Assembly (NCBI GenBank): GCA_014695345.1 | Contig: JACJOC010000058.1 | Coordinates: 248,001-312,000, forward strand | Origin: Cyanobacteria bacterium FACHB-471 | Lineage (GTDB): Bacteria > Cyanobacteriota > Cyanobacteriia > Elainellales > Elainellaceae | Length of the DNA: 64,000 nucleotides | Direction of reading: 5' to 3' | Shown here: one piece after another, positions 44,880 to 54,563 of the stretch | How positions within the stretch are numbered: position 1 is the first letter of the stretch | How the letters are laid out: the number at the start of each line of letters is the position of its first letter | Translations under genes and position numbers: made by a program | Notes under the pieces: generated by a model | Told to the model about the DNA's origin: nothing | The model's input: only the letters and a program-made list of their open reading frames with translations | Database searches by the model: none

Positions 44880-47800
44880 TTAGACAGATAGCGATCGCCG
44901 CTTGGAGATCAGACGGTAGGTTTCAATAATGTCACCGACTTCCCAAGCATTGAAGTTGTCTATGCCAATACCGCATTCATATCCAGCATTGACTTCTTTC
45001 GCGTCATCCTTCATCCGCTTCAGCGAATCTAGGTTGCCCTCAAAGACAACACTGCCGCTGCGACGAACCCGCACTTTACAGTTACGGATTGCTTTACCCG
45101 ACTGCACATAACAGCCTGCAACTGCACCACGGCCCACTGGGAAGACTGCCCGAACCTCCACTTGACCCAGAGGTTCCTCCACCATTTCTGGCTCCAGCAA
45201 ACCTTCCATTGCGCCCTGGATGTCTTCCAGCAGCTTATAGATGATGTTGTACTCACGTACATCTACGCCAGCACGGTCTGCTGCTTGCCTCGAACCACTG
45301 GCGAGAGTCGTGTTAAAGCCAACAATCACCGCATCACTCGCAGCCGCCAAATCAACGTCTGTTTCTGTGATTTCACCTGGAGCAGAGAGCAACACCCGCA
45401 CCTGAACCTCTTTCTGAGGAAGCTGCTGTAGTGCTCCCAAAATGGCCTCGACTGATCCCTGTACGTCTGCCTTCAAGACCAGGTTTAGCTCTTTCAGATC
45501 GCCTTCCTGCGCCTTCGCCGAAAGCGTATTCAGGCTGACCCGTCGGGATGCCATTGCCTGCTGTAGGCGAGACTGACGCTGTTGGTCCGTTCGGCTAGAA
45601 GCAGTCGATCGCGCCTCCTTCTCATCCAGGAAGACCTCAAACTCGTCACCCGCAGCAGGTACATCACTCAAACCCAATACTTCCACAGCAAAGGAAGGTG
45701 AGGCACTGTCTACCCGCTTACCTCGATCGTCGATCATGGCGCGGACTTTACCAAAGGCAGAACCTGCCACCAGGACATCGCCGACCTTCAGCGTTCCGTT
45801 CTGAATCAACAGAGTTGCTACAGGACCTCTAGCTTTATCCAGGTTCGCTTCGATGATTGTTCCTCTAGCCGGACGGTCTGGGTTGGCATAGAGGTCTTCC
45901 ACCTCTGACACCAGCAACAGCATTTCCAGTAGGGTATCCAGGTTTTCACCATTGATCGCGCTCACTGGAACCATAATGGTTTCACCACCCCATTCCTCTG
46001 GCACAAGTCCAAACTCGGTTAGCTCCTGCTTCACCCTGTCTGGCTGAGCTTCTTCTTTATCTACCTTGTTGATCGCGACTACAATTGGCACTTCCGCTGC
46101 TTTTGCGTGACTGATTGCCTCAATGGTTTGAGGTCTTACACCGTCATCTGCAGCGACGACCAGCACAGCAATGTCTGTAACCCTGGCTCCTCTTGCCCGC
46201 ATCGCAGTAAACGCCTCGTGACCTGGTGTATCCAGGAAGACGACCTGCTGCGTATTGCCCTCATGCTCGACATCGACGTGGTAAGCACCAATGTGTTGCG
46301 TAATGCCGCCTGCTTCGCCCTGAGCCACTTTGGTTTTGCGGATCGAGTCAAGCAGAGTGGTCTTACCATGATCGACGTGTCCCATGATCGTGACCACAGG
46401 AGGACGGCGCTGGAGGCTTTCCAGGTCGGTCGCATCGATCATTTCGGTGACTTTCTTCGCCTCAGCCTCAGCCTCAGCAGTCTCTACTGTCACGCCCATT
46501 TCCTCTGCCACCATAGTCGCAGTGGGAATGTCCAGAATCTGGTTAATGTTGGCGATGATGCCCTTGAAGAAGAGCGCTTTGATAATCTCTGTTTCAGGGA
46601 CTACCAGCTCCTCAGCCAAGTCGTGAACAGTCAAGCTGCCCGTCAGAATTAGATGCTCTGGACGCTCAACTTTTGCTTCTTCACGGCGATCGCGGCGATA
46701 GCTTCTAGAAGATTCCCGCCCTTTGCTCTTTTGAGTTGGGCTAGAAACTGCTACAGGCTTCACCTGTCCTGGACGACCTTTTGGCTTAGGTGGACGTGCC
46801 AAAGACAAGCTAACCTGTACGGGAGAGTCCTCATCATCCGCGTTCAGAACATCTTCCAGTTCTTCTTCATCCTCATCCAGCACAGGCTGGGCGCGGCGCT
46901 TTGCTTTGGTTGCTTTTGCCGCTTTTGGTGTTTCTTGCTCTTCCTCTTCTTCCTCCCAACCCTTAGTCCGTTTGGGAACACGGGGCAGAGTGGGTCGCCT
47001 TAGCTCATCTAGCGGTCCGGCTACAGGCTCAGTACCAGTTTTGGCCGTTTCAGTACCGTCAGCGCCATCCGATGATCCAGGCGCACCAGGACGAACCGGT
47101 TTACGCCGTAGTTCGATAACAGGCTTTGGCTTTGGAGCAGCTTGTTCTTCAGTTTCCGTGATTGGAATCTGCCTACCGCGATCGCCTCTCAGAGCAACCC
47201 GTTCTCCTCTCTCAGAGGGGGCTCTAAGCTCAGGTCTTGCTGAGTCAGATGAGCGAACTTCAGGTTGATCGGTTCTAGCCCGTTTTAGCGTTGGTCGATT
47301 GGCCGGATTAGATTGCGGCGGACTCGAAACCTTGGCAGCCGGTCTAGATGGAGGCGCAATGAGGTCAGGCACCTCTTCCTCTTCAAGAGATATCACGACG
47401 TCGTCGATCGGCTCAGCAGAAATACTAAGCTCACTAGATTCAGGCACTTCAACTTCTTCAGAAATGCGATCGCGCAGATCCTCTTCTACCTCAGCTTCTT
47501 CTACTACAGCGGCCGTTTCAACAGTTTCAGGACTATCCGGCTGTGAACGCTGTGGTCGGCTAGGAGGTCCTGCTAGACGGTTTACAGGACGTGCAGGAGA
47601 GCTAACAGGCGGCGCTGCTACGTCATCGAATGAGGACGGATCAGAAATTGGTGCCTCAGCTTCCGCTTCTGCTCGCTTGGGAGGAGCCGCTAATGGACGA
47701 TGACGACGAATTTCAAGAATCTGTTGCTTTTTAACGGGTGGCTGCACGCCAGATTTTCGAGCTTGAGAACCACCATTGTACTGAGCCGACGAATTAGGCT

Positions 47801-47990
47801 TATTGGCAGAAGAGTGACTGGTGGTGTGCTTCTCGGCAGCGGATCGAATCTGAGCGGCTTCAGCTTCTGTAATAGTGCTGCTGTGGCTTTTGACCGCAAT
47901 GTTGAGCTGATCGCAAACTGCCAAAATATCCCTATTGTCCAAATTCAATTCCTTTGATAACTCGTAAATTCTCACTTTGCCGTTGTTCAT
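44880..47990 (-). CDS. infB: Translation initiation factor IF-2
   Basis: Delivers initiator fMet-tRNA to the 30S subunit and promotes subunit joining. The 1036-aa protein opens with the IF2_N module ([20 protein letters not shown]), then about 400 residues of low-complexity Pro/Glu/Arg-rich linker. A second IF2_N-like region ([20 protein letters not shown]) follows, then the GTPase ([37 protein letters not shown]) and C-terminal tRNA-binding domains. It is the last gene of rimP-nusA-ylxR-infB. Confidence 0.97.
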   Translation of the reverse strand: MNNGKVRIYELSKELNLDNRDILAVCDQLNIAVKSHSSTITEAEAAQIRSAAEKHTTSHSSANKPNSSAQYNGGSQARKSGVQPPVKKQQILEIRRHRPLAAPPKRAEAEAEAPISDPSSFDDVAAPPVSSPARPVNRLAGPPSRPQRSQPDSPETVETAAVVEEAEVEEDLRDRISEEVEVPESSELSISAEPIDDVVISLEEEEVPDLIAPPSRPAAKVSSPPQSNPANRPTLKRARTDQPEVRSSDSARPELRAPSERGERVALRGDRGRQIPITETEEQAAPKPKPVIELRRKPVRPGAPGSSDGADGTETAKTGTEPVAGPLDELRRPTLPRVPKRTKGWEEEEEEQETPKAAKATKAKRRAQPVLDEDEEELEDVLNADDEDSPVQVSLSLARPPKPKGRPGQVKPVAVSSPTQKSKGRESSRSYRRDRREEAKVERPEHLILTGSLTVHDLAEELVVPETEIIKALFFKGIIANINQILDIPTATMVAEEMGVTVETAEAEAEAKKVTEMIDATDLESLQRRPPVVTIMGHVDHGKTTLLDSIRKTKVAQGEAGGITQHIGAYHVDVEHEGNTQQVVFLDTPGHEAFTAMRARGARVTDIAVLVVAADDGVRPQTIEAISHAKAAEVPIVVAINKVDKEEAQPDRVKQELTEFGLVPEEWGGETIMVPVSAINGENLDTLLEMLLLVSEVEDLYANPDRPARGTIIEANLDKARGPVATLLIQNGTLKVGDVLVAGSAFGKVRAMIDDRGKRVDSASPSFAVEVLGLSDVPAAGDEFEVFLDEKEARSTASSRTDQQRQSRLQQAMASRRVSLNTLSAKAQEGDLKELNLVLKADVQGSVEAILGALQQLPQKEVQVRVLLSAPGEITETDVDLAAASDAVIVGFNTTLASGSRQAADRAGVDVREYNIIYKLLEDIQGAMEGLLEPEMVEEPLGQVEVRAVFPVGRGAVAGCYVQSGKAIRNCKVRVRRSGSVVFEGNLDSLKRMKDDAKEVNAGYECGIGIDNFNAWEVGDIIETYRLISKRRSLSV

Positions 47991-48437
47991 CCACGCTTCC
48001 TCTTCGTACCGGACTTGTTGTCACATAGTGTTCTGCCGCTCTTTTGATGAAACTACGCTAAATCTACTCAAGCCGTGCATTTAACCTGAAAAGCTACAGA
48101 TTTTGCTATTTCCATGATCCTACAGATGAAGGATTTTGGGCATATCTTGTAACTTTCTCCCATAGTTCAGACGGCTGCCCTGGAAAAATAAGCAGCTTCT
48201 TTTACTATCTTGCCTGAACTTTCAGAAAACTGGTGGCAGCCTCCAACCAGATCGTTAGCAATGAAAAGGCATAGCTATACTAATACTACACGGTTACTAC
48301 AGATTACCTCCAACTGTCTCCGCATTGAATCCATCTGAAGTTAGCTGTAAGTTCAGTGTAATTACCCAAACGAATCTCTACTAGGGACAGTATGTTACTC
48401 AATACATTGCTGATACTGCACTCAAAGCAGATATCAC
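47991..48437 (-). other. 447-bp gap between ylxR and infB
   Basis: In many bacteria an L7Ae-like (YlxQ) gene lies here. I find no such gene: the open frame 48304-48570 lacks ribosomal-protein character and overlaps ylxR. The gap may hold an internal infB promoter; no further structure is recognised. Confidence 0.5.
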
Positions 48438-48701
48438 CTAGGACGGGGAACTGGAAGCTAATAGACGTTTCAACAATATTTGATAAATTGTCTCGGGAAC
48501 ACAAGCTTTGAGCGATCGCCCCAGTCGGTTTTTCTTTTGAGCTGTCCGCAAACAGCTTTCCTGCGGACACAGGTAAACTGATCGCCCTTCACCCTGATCT
48601 AATTCTACCGTACCAGATGGGTGTACTCTGACAATTCGCCAGAAGCCTGACTTTAGTGCAACCCTGCGGCAGCTCACGCAGCGGCGATAGTTTGGCAACA
48701 T
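48438..48701 (-). CDS. ylxR: YlxR/RnpM (DUF448) RNA-binding protein
   Basis: An 87-aa basic protein with the DUF448 signature NYRRCVSCRRVALKSGFWRI and GRSVYLCPQESCLRTAQKKN RLGRSLK as two blocks. YlxR homologues bind RNA and in Bacillus modulate RNase P (RnpM). ATG 48701 (MLPNYRRC) is preferred over an upstream frame to 48737. It lies 113 bp after nusA in the same operon. Confidence 0.9.
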   Translation of the reverse strand: MLPNYRRCVSCRRVALKSGFWRIVRVHPSGTVELDQGEGRSVYLCPQESCLRTAQKKNRLGRSLKACVPETIYQILLKRLLASSSPS

Positions 48702-48814
48702 AACCCCTACCAGATCAATGCAAATAAATTTGCTCACTCCCGGATCATCTGTGCCAGATCATCTATGAGTGAATGAAGGCACATGCTTTGAATAGCCCTA
48801 GCGGCCGGGCATAT

Positions 48815-50197
48815 CTATGGTCTAAAATCCGCCTGAGGCCGCTTGATTGCATTATCTGCTTCAACCCCGAATCCGTCTGCTGAGACAGTAGTGGGTTCAG
48901 GGGAGGGATCAAATTCTGGCTCTTCCAAGTCAAGATTTTCAGATTCCGATTCTAGTTCTGACTCAAATTCTGATTCCAGTTCCTCATCTTCCTGCCACTC
49001 CTCTTCCTGAGCTTGACGGCGTTCTTCGGCTAGAGCTGCCATTTTCTGGTTTTCTGCTTCATAGTCATATTTGGCTGAATCTTTGATGTCAATCTTCCAT
49101 CCAGTCAAGCGAGCTGCCAAACGCACGTTTTGCCCCTCTTTACCGATCGCCAGACTCAACTGATCTTCTGGAACTAGCACATGCGCCTGCCGATCTTCTG
49201 GGTTAATGAGGCGTACCTCGTCTACTCGTGCTGGACTGAGGGCATTAGCAATATAAGTGGCGGGGTCAGGCGACCAACGAATTACGTCAATCTTTTCGCC
49301 GCGAAGCTCATTTACCACCACCTGAATGCGTGAACCTCGTGCGCCGATGCAAGCTCCTACCGGGTCAACATCTCGCTCCAGGGTGTCTACCGCAATTTTA
49401 GTGCGAGGTCCAACGGAACGAGAGGGTGGATTGGCTTCTCGGGCGACTGCGACAATCCGCACAACTTCATCTTCAATCTCGGGAACTTCGGTAGCAAATA
49501 GGTCAACGACAAGTCCTGCATCTGCTCTAGATACCAAAAGCTGTGGTCCCCGGTGTGATCCTTCCGAGACGCGCTTGAGAAAGACCTTAAAGACTGCGTT
49601 TGCGCGATAGTTGTCGTTCGGCAACTGATCGCGTTTGAGCAGTTCTGCTTCTACTTCAGGTTGCCCAAAGCCGCTGCTGACTGCCATGATTACAGACTGC
49701 CGCTCAAATCGCAGCACCCGCGCTTGAGGTAGAACGGTTCCTTCAAGATCCTGGAATTCTTCTTGAACGAGCTTGCGCTGCTGATCCCGCAGTTTTTGAG
49801 CGAGTACCTGTTTCGTTTGGATGGCTGCCATGCGCCCAAATTCGCCTTGATCAGGTGTGACATCCAGTACAACCGTGTCACCAAGTTGCGCTTCTGCTGC
49901 GACTTCTTGCACTTCCTGAAGAGCAATTTGGTGATCAGGTGTGGTCACTTCTTCCACAATGGTTTTTGCAGCAAGGACGCGAAACCCTTCATCCTCAATG
50001 TCTAATTCGACTTCAAAATTGTTGAAATATTCTTCGTCAAAGCTGGCACTGTCGGGGCGGTGGGTGCGACGATAGCGCTCATATCCTTTGAGTAGGGCTT
50101 CTCGCAGGGCAGCTTGAACCGCGTGTTTGGGCAAGTTGCGCTCACGGCTGATGCCGTCAATCATGTCTTGAAGTCCGGGTAAGCTGACCATTGACAT
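48815..50197 (-). CDS. nusA: Transcription termination/antitermination factor NusA
   Basis: An RNA polymerase-bound elongation factor. Its 460 aa show the N-terminal polymerase-binding domain (LQDMIDGISRERNLPKHAVQ), an S1 domain, and KH domains (RDVDPVGACIGARGSRIQVV, then LSLAIGKEGQNVRLAARLTG WKIDI). The acidic C-terminal tail from about 400 (many Glu, repeats of ESE) replaces the enterobacterial acidic-repeat domains. ATG 50197 has a good GGAGG site. Confidence 0.96.
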   Translation of the reverse strand: MSMVSLPGLQDMIDGISRERNLPKHAVQAALREALLKGYERYRRTHRPDSASFDEEYFNNFEVELDIEDEGFRVLAAKTIVEEVTTPDHQIALQEVQEVAAEAQLGDTVVLDVTPDQGEFGRMAAIQTKQVLAQKLRDQQRKLVQEEFQDLEGTVLPQARVLRFERQSVIMAVSSGFGQPEVEAELLKRDQLPNDNYRANAVFKVFLKRVSEGSHRGPQLLVSRADAGLVVDLFATEVPEIEDEVVRIVAVAREANPPSRSVGPRTKIAVDTLERDVDPVGACIGARGSRIQVVVNELRGEKIDVIRWSPDPATYIANALSPARVDEVRLINPEDRQAHVLVPEDQLSLAIGKEGQNVRLAARLTGWKIDIKDSAKYDYEAENQKMAALAEERRQAQEEEWQEDEELESEFESELESESENLDLEEPEFDPSPEPTTVSADGFGVEADNAIKRPQADFRP

Positions 50198-50258
50198 AGA
50201 ACTAACCTCCTGCTTTCCGAGTTTTCGGTTTTGTATTTTGTTTAGTGATGGTTCCGTT

Positions 50259-50316
50259 AGCTTGTTTTAGGTTTCGGGTTCTAAACGTTGGAACCCAAAA
50301 CTTAAAAGACAAAGCT
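50259..50316 (-). other. Imperfect stem-loop in the rimP-nusA spacer
   Basis: Arms of about 20-25 nt (AGCTTGTTTTAGGTTTCGGG and a matching GAACCCAAAACTTAAAAGAC side, with small bulges) around a 9-nt loop, inside the 128-bp intercistronic region. It could attenuate or process the operon mRNA. It contains CAAAACT/AAAACTT-like words resembling the repeat near 54.5 kb. Confidence 0.45.
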
Positions 50317-50325
50317 CAAAACGAT

Positions 50326-50787
50326 TTAAGGACTTTCGTCTAGCTGCACTGTGTCAATCAAGTGGCGTGGAATAGCGATCGCCCGTCCTTTTTTGTTTAA
50401 ATAAAGTGCTTCTTCATCGCGCCGAATCAACTTCCCAGCCCAGGATTTGTGTCCTTCATGCGGCTCTGTTGTCGTCACAACTACAGGGAAACCCTTAAAG
50501 GAAATGAATTCTCGATCGGTCGTCAGGTTACGAGGAATTCCAGGGCTGGAAATTTCTAAAACGTAAGCATCAGGAATCACATTTGCCTCGTCTAAGGCCG
50601 CTTCTAGCGCTCGACTCATTTGCTCACAATTTTCCAAACTTACATCGCCCTGAGAATTACGGATATCTACCCGCAAAATGGGCGGATGTTGATTAGTATG
50701 AAAAACAGCCGTAACGACCTCTAAGCCCAAGTCTTCGGCGATTGGGGCTGCTAGATCAACAATTTTAGGAATTAAAGGATGAGCCAT
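50326..50787 (-). CDS. rimP: Ribosome maturation factor RimP
   Basis: Assists late maturation of the 30S subunit. Its 153 aa show the N-terminal domain (IPKIVDLAAPIAEDLGLEVV, then PPILRVDIRNSQGDVSLENC) and the SPGIPRNLTTDREF motif, followed by an SH3-like C-terminal domain. It is the first gene of the nusA operon; a terminator of the upstream gene lies about 95 bp ahead. Confidence 0.95.
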   Translation of the reverse strand: MAHPLIPKIVDLAAPIAEDLGLEVVTAVFHTNQHPPILRVDIRNSQGDVSLENCEQMSRALEAALDEANVIPDAYVLEISSPGIPRNLTTDREFISFKGFPVVVTTTEPHEGHKSWAGKLIRRDEEALYLNKKGRAIAIPRHLIDTVQLDESP

Positions 50788-50881
50788 CTTTCTCTCAAGA
50801 TGCTGTACAGATATTCTTAGAGTGCTGTACAGGTAAAAGTTGCCTGTAATTCATCAAACCGGATTGCGTTGCAATAAAAAA

Positions 50882-50899
50882 AGTGGGGTCTGGCCCACT
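50882..50899 (-). terminator. Terminator of the 51-52.5 kb membrane protein gene
   Basis: Stem AGTGGG/CCCACT with a short loop, followed on the minus strand by seven or more T. It lies about 145 bp past the stop at 51045 and just ahead of rimP. Confidence 0.7.
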
Positions 50900-51044
50900 T
50901 CCACCGAAATGATGTCCAAAATGTGACGAAACGCAGGGTTGCCCTTCATCACTGATAAGTCTAGCGCATTCAGTTCAGAGTTGTCAGAATACGCTGCTGT
51001 AAGGAACTATGGGTGATCTGAGTGGCTCGCTCATTTCTGACGGC

Positions 51045-52544
51045 TTATTTCCTGCCGCCCGTTTGAGTAATTTGGTAAAGCATCTGAGTTTGTTCGCGCA
51101 GCTTCTCTACATCTTCTTCGGCAATCCGTTGAACGTAGTTGATCTTGACTTCATCCAGCCAGACAGCTACCAGAGCTTCAATTTCCTCTAAGGTGTGCCC
51201 TTTTTGAATTTCAGCTCTAAAAGCTTTGACGGTGTTGTCGATCAAGGTTTGAGTCAGGGCTGACCCAGCTGGGTCTTCCTGTAGTGAATCAGCGATCGCC
51301 CCGTACACAGTTTGATAAAGCTGAGCAATCACCTGCCGGGTCAGTTGGTCGGGGAGATCGCCAATTCCAGGCAAGTGCTTGACTCCTTCATACAGCGGCA
51401 ACTCTTGTAAAGCTTTGCTGGCGTTGTGGTGCAACAAAGCTTCAACATCCGGTCTGACTTTAGGCAAAACCTGGCAAACCAGAGTTGAAGATAGCCGCCT
51501 GGAAATCAGGGTAACTTCATCGACCTCGTTCAGGTTGATGTAACGTGGACCTACTTCCGGCTTGAGCAGCGTTCGAGCAATATCTCCCTGGCGAATCAGA
51601 TTTTGAAGTTGCTCAATTACGCGAATCACGACGATCTCAGTCAACTCGACCGCATAATTAGCGATAATTCCTCGAATAATGCGATCGCGTAGTGGATCAA
51701 GGTTAATCAGGTTAGATTGATTGATCCGCGTAGTTAAAGGAATAATTCGCAGGAAGCGCCAAAATGGCAGCAGCAGAAGCACGTCATACCAGCGCCATAG
51801 CATTGTATCTAACCAACTGGTGCCTTTATAGCGGCGGCTGAGGTACCACGTTCTAGCTAGAAACTCGATCCCAAACAGGGCAATAAACCAGATATCGATT
51901 TTGATAAATTCATCGGTGGGTCTACCGTTAAACCCGATGCTGCGATAGTAGTTGCTTTGAATCAGCGGCTCAATACGCTCGTCGAAAAAGCCCATCTGTC
52001 GAGCAAAGCCGTTTCTAGCAAGATATTCAGGGCTCCAGAAAATAGTAAATGCTTGTTTTGAAGATTCAATTTCCTGTCCAGTCTGGTCTTCAACGTGCCT
52101 TCGCATCCGCTCCTTGATTCGTTCCAGAGTGCCTGACTTGTTGGCAATTTCAAACGGATCTTCGTCAACCATCGCTTCACTGCGGCTCTGCAACTCCGAC
52201 AGAATAGGCCGCATCTGTGGCGATGAAATAGACTGTTCTCCTTGCTGGCGTACCTGCCGCTCTAGCTCATCCACGGCAGCCAGATAAGCTTCGGTAGTGC
52301 GGTTTGGCTCAATTCCTTTGAACTGATGACCGTACCAGTCAATAAACCGTGAAGAGTTGATCTGGCGATCGCTCCAAAGCGTAATCGGCGGAATTTGCCT
52401 CAGATAAAAGTCTCTTAATGGAATGTAGCTGTAATCAAACAGCACCAGCGAAAAATTTAACAGCGCGATCGCTGCCATGATGCGTTCAAACAAACGCGCT
52501 CTGCGCCGAGCTTTAGTAACTTTAGAGCGTTCTAAGGCTGCCAT
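51045..52544 (-). CDS. Conserved-looking membrane protein with a sensor-like four-helix region
   Basis: Not assigned to a characterised family. The 499-aa product has an N-terminal hydrophobic helix (IMAAIALLNFSLVLFDYSYI), a soluble helical region of about 150 residues, then a membrane cluster: FIKIDIWFIALFGIEFLART, MLWRWYDVLLLLPFWRFLRI, then IPLTTRINQSNLINLDPLRD. The order of an acidic first helix and an Arg-bearing last helix is reminiscent of the S3-S4 part of ion-channel sensor domains. The C-terminal 230 residues are soluble and mostly helical. ATG 52544 is chosen; a GTG at 52568 is possible. It has its own terminator. Confidence 0.7.
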   Translation of the reverse strand: MAALERSKVTKARRRARLFERIMAAIALLNFSLVLFDYSYIPLRDFYLRQIPPITLWSDRQINSSRFIDWYGHQFKGIEPNRTTEAYLAAVDELERQVRQQGEQSISSPQMRPILSELQSRSEAMVDEDPFEIANKSGTLERIKERMRRHVEDQTGQEIESSKQAFTIFWSPEYLARNGFARQMGFFDERIEPLIQSNYYRSIGFNGRPTDEFIKIDIWFIALFGIEFLARTWYLSRRYKGTSWLDTMLWRWYDVLLLLPFWRFLRIIPLTTRINQSNLINLDPLRDRIIRGIIANYAVELTEIVVIRVIEQLQNLIRQGDIARTLLKPEVGPRYINLNEVDEVTLISRRLSSTLVCQVLPKVRPDVEALLHHNASKALQELPLYEGVKHLPGIGDLPDQLTRQVIAQLYQTVYGAIADSLQEDPAGSALTQTLIDNTVKAFRAEIQKGHTLEEIEALVAVWLDEVKINYVQRIAEEDVEKLREQTQMLYQITQTGGRK

Positions 52545-52714
52545 GAAGAGACTCAATTGAAATTTCACCCATTGTGTTCAAATATGCTGTTTTATGAGCC
52601 AAATTACTATCTGCAATCGGTGGGATTTCAGCGCTGCGATAGGATCAACTAGGATCATTTATATTGCTTCACACTAATTCTCAGAATCGCATTTTTCTAA
52701 AGTACGCCTAGCTT

Positions 52715-53605
52715 ATGCAAACATCGACCGAAACCCAAACAGGAGCCTATTGGCAGTGGCGAGAACAGCCTATTTACTACGTGCGAAGTGGCGATCGCCA
52801 TCCTCAAAGACCACCCCTGTTGCTAATTCATGGGTTTGGTGCCTCCACCGACCACTGGCGCAAAAATATCGAGGGGCTAAGCCGTGATTTTGAAGTCTGG
52901 GCGATTGACCTACTAGGCTTCGGACGCTCCGCCAAACCTGACTGGCAGTATAGCGGTGACCTCTGGCGTGACCAACTGCACGAATTTATCACTAACGTGA
53001 TTGGTCAACCTGCGGTGCTGGCGGGCAACTCTCTTGGTGGCTACTCAGCCCTGTGTGTTGCTGCCCAACGCCCTGAATCAGCTGTTGGGCTAGTCCTGCT
53101 TAACAGCGCCGGACCATTTACCGAAATGCAGCTTACCTCCAAGCCTGACCCTTTCAGGCAAACAATGGGCACGCTGATCCAATCCTTTCTGCTCCAGCCG
53201 CTACCCAGCTTCTTGTTGTTTCAGTATGTCCGACAGCGCTGGGTAATTCGTCGAACTTTGGAAAGCGTCTATTTAGACAAAAGCGCCATCACGGACCAGC
53301 TTGTTGAAGATATTTACCGTCCTTCTTGCGATTCGGGGGCTGCAAAAGTCTTTGCCTCAGTGTTCAAGTCACCTCGTGGCGAAAAAATTGACGTTTTGCT
53401 TAATCAACTGACCTGCCCACTGCTACTGCTCTGGGGTGAAGGTGATCCCTGGATGAATGCTAGAGATCGAGGCGCTCAATTTCGGCAGTACTACCCGCAA
53501 CTGATGGAACATTACCTACAGGCTGGACATTGCCCCCACGATGAGGTGCCCGACCAGGTAAATACGCTATTGCGAGAATGGGTGCTGAATCTAGGCGAAA
53601 GGTAA
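52715..53605 (+). CDS. Alpha/beta-fold hydrolase
   Basis: A 296-aa hydrolase of the esterase/epoxide-hydrolase-like superfamily. Oxyanion motif LLLIHGFGASTDHWR, nucleophile Ser in AGNSLGGYSAL, a late acidic residue in LLLWGEGDPWMNARD, and catalytic His in QAGHCPHDEVPDQV. A cap domain lies between (about 145-225). There is no signal peptide. The substrate cannot be told from sequence. ATG 52715 is the start; it is divergent from the membrane-protein gene. Confidence 0.87.
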   Translation: MQTSTETQTGAYWQWREQPIYYVRSGDRHPQRPPLLLIHGFGASTDHWRKNIEGLSRDFEVWAIDLLGFGRSAKPDWQYSGDLWRDQLHEFITNVIGQPAVLAGNSLGGYSALCVAAQRPESAVGLVLLNSAGPFTEMQLTSKPDPFRQTMGTLIQSFLLQPLPSFLLFQYVRQRWVIRRTLESVYLDKSAITDQLVEDIYRPSCDSGAAKVFASVFKSPRGEKIDVLLNQLTCPLLLLWGEGDPWMNARDRGAQFRQYYPQLMEHYLQAGHCPHDEVPDQVNTLLREWVLNLGER

Positions 53606-53675
53606 AAGGCGATCGCTTTTCTCTCTTGCGAAGACCCGATTCATTGCGTCTTTAAACCTTGTACTGATTCCCTTT

Positions 53676-53728
53676 AAGGCTGCATATTTTGAAAAGTGCC
53701 CCGCGTACCTTTCAAAATGTGCAGCCTT
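53676..53728. terminator. Long stem-loop between the hydrolase and KaiB-like genes
   Basis: 19-bp arms (AAGGCTGCATATTTTGAAA, one G-T wobble) with a 15-nt loop in the space between convergent genes. It probably terminates both. Confidence 0.7.
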
Positions 53729-53756
53729 GTGTAGAAACGGTATTACAAACTCAAGC

Positions 53757-54536
53757 TCAAGAAGTAGAGAGCATTTGCAGAATTTTAGCCGCGTCCTCTA
53801 AGTTTCCGGCAATACGTCGAACTGGCTTCGGCCAAACCTTAACCAGGGTTGGAGTAGCCGCAACTTGATCTGCTTCTGCCTGCTCAGGGTGCTTGTAGAT
53901 GTCAACAACCTTCAGCGTGTAGGGTTGCTGAAGAGATTTTTCTAAGAGCTGATGCAGATTTTGCAGAATACGTTCTGTAGCGGAATTATGTCCTGCAATA
54001 AACAACCGCAACACGTAGCCTTGGGAAGGCGGATCTAATTTTTGAGGTGACCAGGAAAGCGCTGTGTGTCTGCTTTCGAGTGAGTAGGAGTGAGGTTCTG
54101 CTTGAAGCCGAACGACCAGATCATGCTCCTCCCAAAGCTGGGGAAATTGTTGGCGATAGCTAGCTAAAACAAGCGGGTCACAGAGTTCTTCCTGCCGAGG
54201 ATCTGTCTCCCAAACCAAATCTTCCATTGCAAAAATCGCATTAAGCAATGCTTGATGCGATAAAACTCGGGGACAAGCCTCTGCAGAGATTTGAATTTGC
54301 TGTGTTTTAGGGTCAAGCCAACGGTCAATGGTTGCTGTGTAGCAGGGCAACAAAAAATGGGGAGGCTCAACCAACCCCAGCATCTCCTGCAATACTGAAC
54401 AAAGTTGCAGATGCCAACGGCTCTGCTTGTGGGGATCAATGCAATACACCAAATCCCCACCTGGCGTAAATAAAGCAATTCCCTTAAAGAGACCTGGGTT
54501 CTGAGTTTTGAGTGCTGAATCGGAACTGTAACTCAT
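53757..54536 (-). CDS. Protein with C-terminal KaiB-like domain
   Basis: A 259-aa protein. Residues 173-257 match the thioredoxin-like KaiB fold of the circadian clock: YVLRLFIAGHNSATERILQN, the strand TLKVVDIYKHPEQAEAD, and the signature ATPTLVKVWPKPVRRIAGNL. The first 165 residues are a separate domain I cannot name (LFKGIALFTPGGDLVYCIDP, then HFLLPCYTATIDRWL). It is not SasA, as no kinase follows. The first 15 residues are encoded by a heptad-repeat region, so the true N-terminus is uncertain. It lies 27 bp downstream of pilT on the same strand and is probably co-transcribed. Confidence 0.82.
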   Translation of the reverse strand: MSYSSDSALKTQNPGLFKGIALFTPGGDLVYCIDPHKQSRWHLQLCSVLQEMLGLVEPPHFLLPCYTATIDRWLDPKTQQIQISAEACPRVLSHQALLNAIFAMEDLVWETDPRQEELCDPLVLASYRQQFPQLWEEHDLVVRLQAEPHSYSLESRHTALSWSPQKLDPPSQGYVLRLFIAGHNSATERILQNLHQLLEKSLQQPYTLKVVDIYKHPEQAEADQVAATPTLVKVWPKPVRRIAGNLEDAAKILQMLSTS

Positions 54537-54561
54537 GACTCAAAACTCACAACTCAAAACT
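54503..54561. repeat. Heptad repeats and inverted repeat over the KaiB-like gene start
   Basis: CAAAACT, CACAACT, CAAAACT (54541-54561) follow a degenerate heptad CATGACT that contains the complementary start codon. An 11-bp perfect inverted repeat (GAGTTTTGAGT at 54503, ACTCAAAACTC at 54538) straddles the start. It resembles short tandemly repeated (STRR) sequences of cyanobacteria. Confidence 0.7.
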
Positions 54562-54563
54562 CC

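Noticed and set aside
46107-47703. Long plus-strand frames inside infB
   Set aside because: Serine/arginine-rich antisense of the low-complexity IF-2 linker.
48304-48570. Possible small ribosomal-type gene between ylxR and infB
   Set aside because: No L7Ae motifs, overlaps ylxR, and no Shine-Dalgarno.
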